64,000 bases of DNA from Blautia sp. SC05B48 (GTDB taxonomy: Bacteria > Bacillota > Clostridia > Lachnospirales > Lachnospiraceae): contig NZ_CP040518.1 in the NCBI RefSeq assembly GCF_005848555.1, forward strand, positions 929,001 to 993,000, in the 5' to 3' direction. The translations under genes and the position numbers were made by a program. Numbering within the stretch: position 1 is the stretch's first letter; each line of letters opens with the position of its first letter. Under the pieces are notes generated by a model. It made no database searches. It worked only from the letters and a program-made list of their open reading frames with translations, and was not told the origin of the DNA. Positions 16,952 through 24,078 of the stretch are shown here, piece after piece.

Positions 16952-18274
16952 TTAGTGCTTTAACAGCGTGGGTTTTAATATCACCTGATCCGCGGGTATA
17001 TCTTTAAGATCGCAAAGTTCCAATAGTTTTCTGTCTATCAGTAACTGAGCCAGTTTAAATGGGGTACAGCCGTTTAAACTGGCTCTTGCCACGCTATTGA
17101 TATGGTTAGCTATCAGAGTTACCTTGCTCTGGTTCAGTTGTGCGAAGCCGATACCTTTGGGAAGGATATAACGGATAAATTCATGGTTTTTTTCCAACTT
17201 GCCTTTCTGCCAGGACGACATAGGATCACAGTAGAAAACCCGGGATAAACGAGCTGTATCTCCAGGACGTTCAAATATTTCAGGGTCTTTAAAAGAGGAG
17301 CCATTGTCTGTGAGGATGACAGGAAATAACTTGTGGTATAGATCAGCTCCAAGCTGTTCATACAGCCAAAGGAAAACTTCCCTGATATTTTTACGGTTAT
17401 CGGCTTCAAGCAAAAAAATGAGCATAAGGTTACAGTTACGGAATAACATAGTCAGAAGGACTTTCTCAGATTTTCCACCAGCTCCTTCCACAACATCTAA
17501 CTCTACAACATTTGTGTCTGGATATTCTTCAAGATATTTTTCAAAATGATGGTATGTCCTGTTTTCCCGGTAGCCGGTGTTTTCAGGGGCTTTTCTGGTC
17601 TTGCGACGCTTTTTATAGCGTACTTTGCGGGGGAGGTCCAAATTGATAGCAGTAAAATATCCATGATCAATGTAGTTATACAATGTACGGATGGAACAAT
17701 CGATAAGATGTTGATTGGAAGCGTAAATATGAGATAATGGCTGCCCTTTAAGGAGAAAAGGCGAAACCAGTTGATCCAATTGTTCCAGCGATTCAGGAGT
17801 CTGATTGATACCGGAACGGGAAGAAACCTTGATCTCATTATAAAGGTCATGGGCATAATGGGCACGGTAAAAATAGAAGTCATGGGAACAGGTCCGGATC
17901 TGTTTACAGTTATTACAGACGTAAGGTGGTTTTTTAAGTCTGTCACAAAGTATAGGAGTAAAATCACGGCAGTACACGGCGCAGCGTTTGGAACGGCATT
18001 TAAAGCATAATGACTGGCAGGAAAGGCTGCCACATACATTTCTTTTTTCACAGAAATGAAAGAACTGGCATTCTGAGCGTTTCTTCTGTAGGTCGTCCTG
18101 ATAATGAGGAACATGTATGAGATGCCGCCGTATCTCCTTTGAGATGGTAGAGGAATCCTTGTTTAACCTCTGAGCGATCTGTGTAAAGTTTTCGCCAATC
18201 TGTATACCATGTTCGATAGCAGCACGGTCAGCGAGAGTAAGGTGTTTGTGATTCCCAATATTATTAGTAGCCAT
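16952..18274 (-). mobile_element. IS30 family transposase
   Basis: The 440-residue frame appears intact. It has an N-terminal HTH (HLTLADRAAIEHGIQIGENF, then IAQRLNKDSSTISKEIRRH), a cysteine-rich zinc-binding-like segment at about 70-145, and the DDE core: VVELDVVEG, VILTDNGSSF and KGKLEKNHEFIRY. This is a typical Firmicutes IS30 transposase. Element ends are uncertain: GGGCGGAAGTTAG at 16684 and the complement of GGGTGGAACTTAG at 18374-18386 are the best imperfect terminal repeats, giving about 1.7 kb. No clean target-site duplication was identified. Confidence 0.9.
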
Positions 18275-18373
18275 AAGTAAATCCTCCTTTGTAATAAAAA
18301 TGGATCATTTCCGGTGATCGGAGGATATGGGCCAGTGTACCCTGGCATTTGTTATAGGATAGCTTATTGCAGG

Positions 18374-18460
18374 ACTAAGTTCCACCCCTAATTTCAGCAA
18401 AAGAACATAAAGGGCTGAGAGTGGAAATTAGTTTTTCATTTTAGGGAACACAAATTCTTC
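18374..18460. repeat. Right flank of the IS30 element
   Basis: CTAAGTTCCACCC at 18374-18386 is the complement of a candidate terminal repeat. Downstream, from about 18405, lies a near copy of the left flank (GAAATTAGTTTTTCATTTTA and ACACAAATTCT), in direct orientation. It abuts the Hsp20 promoter region. Confidence 0.5.
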
Positions 18461-18468
18461 ACAGTTTT

Positions 18469-18511
18469 TTAGCACTCACCTCTTGACTTTGCTAGTAATA
18501 AGTGTTATATT
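18469..18511 (+). promoter_or_regulatory. Hsp20 promoter with a degenerate CIRCE-like dyad
   Basis: TTGACT (18483-18488), 17 nt and TATATT (18506-18511). TTAGCACTC (18469-18477) equals the left arm of the HrcA-binding CIRCE element. After 9 nt the right arm should be GAGTGCTAA but reads CTTTGCTAG, 5 of 9 matches. Downstream bases ACATATAGAACA match the dnaJ-like promoter region. Confidence 0.55.
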
Positions 18512-18519
18512 ACATATAG

Positions 18520-18675
18520 AACAAGGGAGGAGATAAAAAAAGAACTTCCTGATGTTCAGAGTAAAACCAAACGATCACCACTGCGGAATAACCCGAGGTG
18601 GTAACTATATACCGGCAACAGTTGGATTTCTTGATCCACCGGAACGGCTTTTCAATTTGAAAGGAGAAATGACTT
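18520..18675 (+). promoter_or_regulatory. Structured Hsp20 leader with a possible fourU-type RNA thermometer
   Basis: The leader of about 155 nt ends in CTTTTCA (18648-18654), a three-base loop and TGAAAGG (18658-18664). This 7-bp stem pairs four U residues with the GAAAG/AAGGAG ribosome-binding site (18661-18666), just 9 nt before the ATG. Upstream are weaker stems (ACCAC/GTGGT around 18577-18603; CCGG/CCGG around 18613-18643). Sequestration of the ribosome-binding site by a weak U-rich stem is the hallmark of fourU thermometers. Confidence 0.5.
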
Positions 18676-19128
18676 ATGATGTTCCCGAGTGTATTTGGAG
18701 AAAACTTATTTGATGACTGGATGGATGATTTTGGATTCAGAGATAATTTCTTTAGCGGAAAGAATCCTCTTTATGGCAAACATGCAAAAAATATCATGAA
18801 AACTGATGTACGTGAAACAGATAAAGGCTATGAGCTGGATGTAGATCTTCCAGGATTTAAGAAAGATGAAGTACAGGTACAGCTGAAGGATGGTTATCTT
18901 ACCATCTCCGCTGCCAAGGGTCTTGACAAAGATGAGGAAGACAAGAAAGGCAATTATATCCGCCGTGAACGTTATGCTGGCAGCACAAGCAGGAGTTTCT
19001 ATGTTGGTAATGGTGTAAAAAACGAAGATGTCCATGCAAAATTTGAGAACGGTGTTCTGAGACTTTCTATTCCGAAAAAAGCAGCTGAAGAGATCGAAGC
19101 TGATAAATATGTATCTATTGAAGGCTGA
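18676..19128 (+). CDS. Hsp20/alpha-crystallin family small heat shock protein
   Basis: The product is 150 residues. The alpha-crystallin domain spans about 35-140: MKTDVRETDKGYELDVDLPG, then DEVQVQLKDGYLTISA and FENGVLRLSIPKK. The N-terminus is aromatic-rich (FGENLFDDWMDDFGF), as in class HSP18 of clostridia. It binds unfolding proteins without ATP. It is monocistronic, with a heat-shock promoter, and ends in a perfect 12-bp terminator hairpin. Confidence 0.95.
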   Translation: MMFPSVFGENLFDDWMDDFGFRDNFFSGKNPLYGKHAKNIMKTDVRETDKGYELDVDLPGFKKDEVQVQLKDGYLTISAAKGLDKDEEDKKGNYIRRERYAGSTSRSFYVGNGVKNEDVHAKFENGVLRLSIPKKAAEEIEADKYVSIEG

Positions 19129-19145
19129 CATTGACTCACTCTCAC

Positions 19146-19175
19146 AGGAGGAGAATCCATAGAGATTCTCCTCCT
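19146..19175 (+). terminator. Terminator of the Hsp20 gene
   Basis: AGGAGGAGAATC (19146-19157) pairs perfectly with GATTCTCCTCCT (19164-19175), followed by CTTTTTT. Confidence 0.9.
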
Positions 19176-19370
19176 CTTTTTTATACACAATAATACATAT
19201 GGCACTCTCTTTCCAATTTACTGCATGCTCACAAGTACTTTTACTCTATAGTAATGATCCTATTGTCAAAGCTTTCATGATATTGGATATTTTTTAACAA
19301 ATATACTTGATTTTTCGAATATTTTTTATATATTTTGCATTATATTGTTTTATTTTTTTGAAATCAATGG

Positions 19371-19496
19371 TATAATATGCACAGCTAATCGGATATTTGC
19401 GATCCGCATTTGGTTAATTAAATCTGTTTCGTAATCCTTCAGGATAATTCTCCTGAACAACCACGTAAAACACGATCACGACAGGAGGTTTTTATT
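19371..19496 (+). promoter_or_regulatory. Promoter and leader of the phosphoribosyltransferase gene
   Basis: An extended -10 (TGGTATAAT, TATAAT at 19371-19376) lies in very AT-rich DNA; the -35 is weak. The leader of about 115 nt contains two small hairpins, CGGAT...ATCCG near 19390 and TTCAGGA...TCCTGAA near 19438-19457, before AGGAGG at 19483. No known riboswitch consensus was recognised. Bases 19176-19340 show nothing but AT-rich spacer. Confidence 0.5.
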
Positions 19497-20141
19497 ATGG
19501 ATCAGGACAACATCATAAAAATTTACGCGCGCAATGACAACCGCATACAGCTTAAAATGATTCCGGGACACTTCGTAACATCCCAGTCCCATATCACACA
19601 CTACCTGGATCTCACCACCATGAAATCCAGATGCGCTGAAGCACAGCGTATTGCATCCGCTCTCGCAGCAAATTACGAAGCATCCATTCCGGTAGACACC
19701 ATCGTCTGCATGGACGGACTTGAAGTGATTGGTGCTTATCTCGCCGAAGAACTGACCAAGGCCGGCGTTCTTTCCATGAATGCACACCAGACCATCTACG
19801 TCATCACCCCTGAGTTCAACAGCACCGGACAGATAATCTTCCGCGACAACTATGAACCAATGATCAATGGAAAAAACATTCTCATCCTAAATGGTTCCAT
19901 CACCACCGGATCCACATTGAACCGGGCTATCGAAAGCGTTCTGTACTATGGCGGTAAGATCCGCGGCGTGGCAGCCATCTACAGCAGTGTAGACAGTGTA
20001 GCCACACTCCCTGTACACTCTATCTTCCAGGCCAGAGACATCCCGGACTATCACTCCTACCGCTCTGACAACTGCCCACTGTGCAAAAACCGCCAGAAGA
20101 TCGATGCTATTGTCAGCAGCTACGGATATTCTGTATTATAA
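19497..20141 (+). CDS. Orotate phosphoribosyltransferase-like protein
   Basis: The product is 214 residues with AGGAGG upstream. It has a type I phosphoribosyltransferase PRPP loop variant, ILNGSITTGSTLNRAI (about 126-141), in which the usual acidic pair before TTGST is replaced by Asn-Gly. A C-terminal CPLCKNRQKIDAIVSSYG segment carries a CxxC. Proteins of this kind occur in Lachnospiraceae annotated as orotate phosphoribosyltransferases, separate from the pyrE of the pyrimidine operon. Loss of the acidic residues makes catalysis uncertain; a regulatory or alternative-base role is possible (inference). Confidence 0.7.
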   Translation: MDQDNIIKIYARNDNRIQLKMIPGHFVTSQSHITHYLDLTTMKSRCAEAQRIASALAANYEASIPVDTIVCMDGLEVIGAYLAEELTKAGVLSMNAHQTIYVITPEFNSTGQIIFRDNYEPMINGKNILILNGSITTGSTLNRAIESVLYYGGKIRGVAAIYSSVDSVATLPVHSIFQARDIPDYHSYRSDNCPLCKNRQKIDAIVSSYGYSVL

Positions 20142-20158
20142 AATTCAGATCAGTCAAC

Positions 20159-20194
20159 GAATCCCCCATGGATAGCAAAACCAGTGGGGGATTC
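20159..20194 (+). terminator. Terminator after the phosphoribosyltransferase gene
   Basis: GAATCCCCCA (20159-20168) pairs with TGGGGGATTC (20185-20194), followed by TCTTTATCC. It lies between convergent genes. Confidence 0.8.
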
Positions 20195-20210
20195 TCTTTA
20201 TCCTTTCCAA

Positions 20211-21200
20211 TTATAACTGATATTCTCTGTACATGGCTTCACGCATTTCTTTATCTGTAACAACCTTCTGGATCTCATTGCCACGACCATCAAGTATAAG
20301 CCTGTTGATCAAAACTCTAAGTCGCTCCTCCCCCTGGGCCATTCCCTGAGCCATTCCCTGAGCCATTCCCTGAGCCATTCCCTGAGCCATTCCCTGTTCT
20401 CGCCCCAGTGCTTCAGCCTGTTCTTTAGCTTCCGCCATCAGCCTTGCCCTTTTCTCAGATTCCAGTTCCAGAACATGTCCACCCATAATCTCACCTATTC
20501 CTTTCCGGACTTTCTCCTCATTTCTGAAAATATGATCAGATATCCGAGTTATCAGTCCAATCAGATCACTGAACAGTTCGGACCTTCCAGATTCAGTGAT
20601 CTCTGCTTCCAGTTTACTCCGGATCACTTCATATTCATTCAGTAATTCCTGAAAAAGTTGTGGATCCTCACTCATCTCATGCCCTCTTTTTTCATATCGC
20701 ATGATATAAAAAGGAAGCAGCATAAGAAGACTCTTTTCAAATATCTTATCTTTTGTATAATTCTCTACTTTAATGGCAGGCACTCTGTACAAATGACATC
20801 CTCCATCTGGAAAAACCACATCCACTTCCAGAAAATCCGGCGTATTCCTACTGTTTCTAAGATACAACACACAAGAACGCGGAAACTCCATCCGATACCT
20901 CCGTCCCTGCTTTCTGGCAAACTCAACAGCAGTTGCAAAATCATACTCTATCATCCGTACAGCCATTGTCGTGTCATCCGTACTCTGACATTCTATATGA
21001 TAAATCCGGTTTCCGATCAACAGCCGCGAATCCATAATAATCTCACCATCCACCCGCTGATACTCATTACGCAACTGCACAATCTCCACATCAGCCGGAT
21101 ATGATGTATGAAAAACATCATTGATCAAAGGCACGACCAGAAACGTCATTTTCTCCATCATAGTACGAAAAACATCATCAAAAATCGTATTATCTCTCAA
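20211..21200 (-). CDS. Rpn/PD-(D/E)XK nuclease family protein (PF12784-like)
   Basis: The product is 329 residues. It begins with the family's FDDVFRTMMEKMTFLVVPLI segment and keeps the nuclease core GEIIMDSRLLI (Asp57) plus YHIECQS (Glu70-x-Gln72). The C-terminal region is helical and includes five in-frame GMAQ repeats at about 272-291, encoded by a perfect 12-nt tandem repeat. Such recombination-promoting nuclease-like proteins are often present in many copies in Lachnospiraceae genomes and are annotated as PD-(D/E)XK transposases. No inverted repeats mark it as a mobile element. Confidence 0.82.
   Translation of the reverse strand: MRDNTIFDDVFRTMMEKMTFLVVPLINDVFHTSYPADVEIVQLRNEYQRVDGEIIMDSRLLIGNRIYHIECQSTDDTTMAVRMIEYDFATAVEFARKQGRRYRMEFPRSCVLYLRNSRNTPDFLEVDVVFPDGGCHLYRVPAIKVENYTKDKIFEKSLLMLLPFYIMRYEKRGHEMSEDPQLFQELLNEYEVIRSKLEAEITESGRSELFSDLIGLITRISDHIFRNEEKVRKGIGEIMGGHVLELESEKRARLMAEAKEQAEALGREQGMAQGMAQGMAQGMAQGMAQGEERLRVLINRLILDGRGNEIQKVVTDKEMREAMYREYQL
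20338..20397 (-). repeat. Five tandem 12-nt units inside the Rpn-like gene
   Basis: The unit GCCATTCCCTGA repeats at 20338, 20350, 20362, 20374 and 20386, the last ending in GT. It encodes Gly-Met-Ala-Gln in the minus frame and keeps the frame when units are gained or lost. Confidence 0.9.
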
Positions 21201-21417
21201 ACAATACTCCTTCTGGTATATACAATTATACCATCAATCAAACACTTCAGAAACCCTGTATACAGTTTTTATAAATATTTTTCGAAAAAACGCTTCAGAC
21301 ATTGAAGCAAAAAGAAACCAAATAAATGGCTAGATCTTATAAGATACACAAATCATATCACACATCCCACCACAACACCACAAAAAACCATCTCCAAATT
21401 TCGACACCACCATCCAA

Positions 21418-21542
21418 CGTCCAGCAACGCGCCGACCCTCACAATCTCCCTCCAAGCCACAGGGAATCTCACTCTTCCAAACTACAAGCGTCCAGCAACG
21501 CGCCGACGCTCACAACCTCCCTTCAAACCACAGGGAATCTCA
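21418..21542. repeat. Two 54-nt direct repeats, 71-nt period
   Basis: Copies at 21418-21471 and 21489-21542 differ at about five positions. Each begins CGTCCAGCAACGCGCCGAC and ends CCACAGGGAATCTCA. They lie in non-coding DNA before the large hairpin. The 21201-21417 stretch upstream of them shows no gene. Confidence 0.85.
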
Positions 21543-21628
21543 GCCTTTCCTCCCAGCCATCCAGCGCAGCGCTGATGGCTCATCCAACTCCCGTCAGACC
21601 ACTCTAGCCCTCCCACCATGACCGCACA

Positions 21629-21872
21629 GTGTGAGGTTTGCAGCAGAAGTCCGGGTGCTTTGGAGTGAGCCTTGGTCCATACTTAGCGTCTGAGGTGGTT
21701 CACGGAGAGGTACCCGGCGGCCACAAGCCGCAGGGTAAGGCCCATCTGTCTGAGCCAGGTACGCATCAGCGTACATGGCGAGTTATGGGCCGGCCGCTCC
21801 GTGAGACACCTCAGACGCTTAGTATGACCAGGCGAAACGACGGCACCCGGACTTCTGCTGCAAATCTCACAC
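21629..21872. ncRNA. Large nested hairpin, candidate structured RNA or palindromic repeat element
   Basis: The 244-nt unit is GC-rich within AT-rich surroundings. Its outer stem pairs 21629-21658 with 21843-21872, 29 of 30 positions being Watson-Crick. The second stem pairs 21674-21707 with 21797-21829 with few mismatches. Inside are two hairpins: 21712-21736 (ACCC/GGGT and GCGGC/GCCGC) and 21739-21791 (GGCCCAT/ATGGGCC enclosing GCCA/TGGC and GTACGC-ATCA-GCGTAC). No open frame covers it. I could not match it to a known RNA family. Either strand could be transcribed. Confidence 0.6.
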
Positions 21873-21888
21873 GTCCGTCCGTGTCATC

Positions 21889-21917
21889 TTGCCCCCACCA
21901 AACACCTGTGCTATAAT
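21889..21917 (+). promoter_or_regulatory. Promoter of the DUF4317/HAD pair
   Basis: TTGCCC (21889-21894), 17 nt and TATAAT (21912-21917) lie just after the large hairpin and 33 nt before the DUF4317 start. Confidence 0.55.
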
Positions 21918-21949
21918 CAAATTAATCAAAAAACCGAGGTAAACCACAC

Positions 21950-23164
21950 ATGAACAAAAAAGAAATCGCAGAAATAAAAAAACAATTCACCCCTGACCGC
22001 TGCTCCATCACCCGCATCTGCGGCTGCTACGTAGACGGTGAAAAAAACAAAAAAACCGAACTCAAAGAAGCCTTCTTATCCTTATCAGAGGAAGAAACCT
22101 TCAAATACTTCGATATCTTCCGAAAAACCCTCACCGGCACCATTGGAAAAAACCTCATCAACATGGAATTTCCCTTGGATCAGGAAGACGAAGGCGGAAC
22201 CCAAAACTTCCTCATGAAACTCCGCAAAAGCAAACTCACCGACGACACCCTCACCGAAGCCTTCTACGACAGAATCATAGAAAACTACGACTACGGTGAA
22301 AACTACTACATCATCCTCATCCATGCAGTCTACGACATCCCCGGCAAATCCTCCGACGGCGCCGAAATGTTCGATGCCTCCGATGAGATCTACGACCACA
22401 TCCTCTGCAGCATCTGCCCGGTCAAACTCTCCAAGGCAGGCCTGCATTACAACACAGAGACAAACAACATTGAAGACCGTATCCGGGACTGGCTGGTAGA
22501 AATGCCTGACTGGGGCTTCCTCTTCCCACAGTTCAACGACCGCAGTACCGATATCCACGGACTTCTCTACTACACCAAAAACGCCGAAAATCTCCGCTCC
22601 ACCATGATGGAAGAAGTCTTCGGCTGCACCACACCACTATCTGCCGGAACCCAGCGCGACTCCTTCAATGCTCTGGTGGAAGAAACACTTGGTGATGACT
22701 GTGCCTACGACACAGTCCTTGAGATCCACGAAAAGCTTAACGACCTCATTGAATCCCAGAAGGACGAACCGGAACCTGTTGTCCTCACCAAATCCGAAGT
22801 CAAACGTCTCTTCGAAGAATGCGGCGTAGAAGACGAAAAGCTTCAGAACTTCGATGAACAATATGAGCTTGCTGCAGGAGAAAAATCTGCTCTGGTAGCA
22901 TCCAACATCACCAACACCAGAAAATTCGAGATCAAAACCCCGGATGTGGTGATCCACGTGGCACCGGACCGGGCAGAGCTGGTAGAAACTCGGATCATCG
23001 ACGGCCGCAAATGCCTGGTGATCCCCATGGAAAGTGAAATAGAGCTCAATGGCATCCGTGTCAGCGCACTGAACTCTGTTGAAGATACATCCGCAGAACC
23101 GCTTCCTGTTAATGATATTACTGACATTAATAACAATAACACCGAAGAAGAAATCCCATTTTAA
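21950..23164 (+). CDS. DUF4317 family protein
   Basis: The product is 404 residues and matches the pattern of DUF4317 proteins of Clostridia: KKQFTPDRCSITRICGCYVD at the start and LSLSEEETFKYFDIFRKTL soon after. The predicted protein is acidic, cytosolic and without transmembrane segments. The C-terminal 60 residues are Asn/Glu-rich and poorly ordered. The function of the family is unknown. It is followed after 10 bp by a HAD phosphatase with its own AAGGAG, so the two are likely one operon. The gene uses many A-rich and C-ending codons compared with its neighbours. Confidence 0.75.
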   Translation: MNKKEIAEIKKQFTPDRCSITRICGCYVDGEKNKKTELKEAFLSLSEEETFKYFDIFRKTLTGTIGKNLINMEFPLDQEDEGGTQNFLMKLRKSKLTDDTLTEAFYDRIIENYDYGENYYIILIHAVYDIPGKSSDGAEMFDASDEIYDHILCSICPVKLSKAGLHYNTETNNIEDRIRDWLVEMPDWGFLFPQFNDRSTDIHGLLYYTKNAENLRSTMMEEVFGCTTPLSAGTQRDSFNALVEETLGDDCAYDTVLEIHEKLNDLIESQKDEPEPVVLTKSEVKRLFEECGVEDEKLQNFDEQYELAAGEKSALVASNITNTRKFEIKTPDVVIHVAPDRAELVETRIIDGRKCLVIPMESEIELNGIRVSALNSVEDTSAEPLPVNDITDINNNNTEEEIPF

Positions 23165-23174
23165 AGGAGACCTT

Positions 23175-23972
23175 ATGAACGATAAAAAAATCCTGTTCTT
23201 CGACATAGACGGCACACTGCTTACGTCTCACCCATTCAAGGTTCCGGAGAGCACCAGCCGAGCCCTCACAAAAGCCCATGAAAACGGTCATCTTCTTTTC
23301 ATCAACACCGGCCGCACCAAAGTAATGATGCCTTCTGCACTCTCAGAGCTTCATTTCGATGGCTATATATATGGCTGTGGAACCCACATTTACATGGATA
23401 ACAAATTGCTTTTTTTCCGCACAGTCCCAAATCTTCTGTGCAAGGAAACCGTAGATCTTCTCCGCAAATGTAAAATCGAGGCACTTTTTGAATCCAACAC
23501 TGAGATCCTGTATGATGGCGCATCTCCGGCCCAGTCCGAATTCGGAGTCAAAATGCGAAAAGAAATTCCAATGGTCGACATCACGAAATTCAATCGGGAG
23601 GATGCCTGCACTTACTCCTATGACAAATTCCTGGTACATATGCTTCCGGATTCCAATGTCGAAAAATTCCGCAGCTTTTGTAATGATCATTACACCTATT
23701 TTGATCACGGAGACGGAATCTGGGAAGTCACACAAAAGGGTACCAGCAAAGCCACAGGCATGGAATTTCTCCTGGACCGCCTTTCCATCCCCAAGGAAAA
23801 CTGCTACGCATTCGGAGACAGTCCCAACGACCTTCCCATGCTGAAAGCTGCCGGAGTCAGCGTTGCTATGGGAAATGCTTACGGAGGCATCGAAAAGCAC
23901 TGCACATACCAGACAAGCGCAGTGGACAGGGACGGGATTCTTCACGCATTGGAGCATCTGAATCTGATCTGA
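23175..23972 (+). CDS. HAD superfamily (Cof-like) phosphatase
   Basis: The product is 265 residues; the ATG at 23175 has AAAGGAGA 6 nt upstream. HAD motif I is FFDIDGTLL (Asp9 and Asp11 region), motif II is INTGRT, and motif IV is AFGDSPNDLPML. A type C2 cap lies between them. Cof-type HAD enzymes dephosphorylate sugar phosphates, nucleotides or cofactors. The substrate cannot be inferred. It ends at a perfect 15-bp terminator. Confidence 0.92.
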   Translation: MNDKKILFFDIDGTLLTSHPFKVPESTSRALTKAHENGHLLFINTGRTKVMMPSALSELHFDGYIYGCGTHIYMDNKLLFFRTVPNLLCKETVDLLRKCKIEALFESNTEILYDGASPAQSEFGVKMRKEIPMVDITKFNREDACTYSYDKFLVHMLPDSNVEKFRSFCNDHYTYFDHGDGIWEVTQKGTSKATGMEFLLDRLSIPKENCYAFGDSPNDLPMLKAAGVSVAMGNAYGGIEKHCTYQTSAVDRDGILHALEHLNLI

Positions 23973-24005
23973 TGATCCGTAAAGCAGGCATGAGCATTAC
24001 AAAAA

Positions 24006-24040
24006 ACGAGCCGTGTACGATAAACTCGTACACGGCTCGT
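24006..24040. terminator. Bidirectional terminator
   Basis: ACGAGCCGTGTACGA (24006-24020) pairs perfectly with TCGTACACGGCTCGT (24026-24040) between convergent genes, with A run to the left and TCTTTTC to the right. Confidence 0.9.
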
Positions 24041-24078
24041 TGTCTTTTCTCTTATCATTCCATTGCAAACATTGTATC

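Noticed and set aside
16848-16955. GTG-started 34-codon frame with AAGGAG upstream beside the IS
   Set aside because: No similarity was recognised, it overlaps the transposase end, and it lies in rearranged repeat DNA.
20338-20397. CRISPR-like repetition
   Set aside because: Units are 12 nt, contiguous, in frame within a gene and without spacers.
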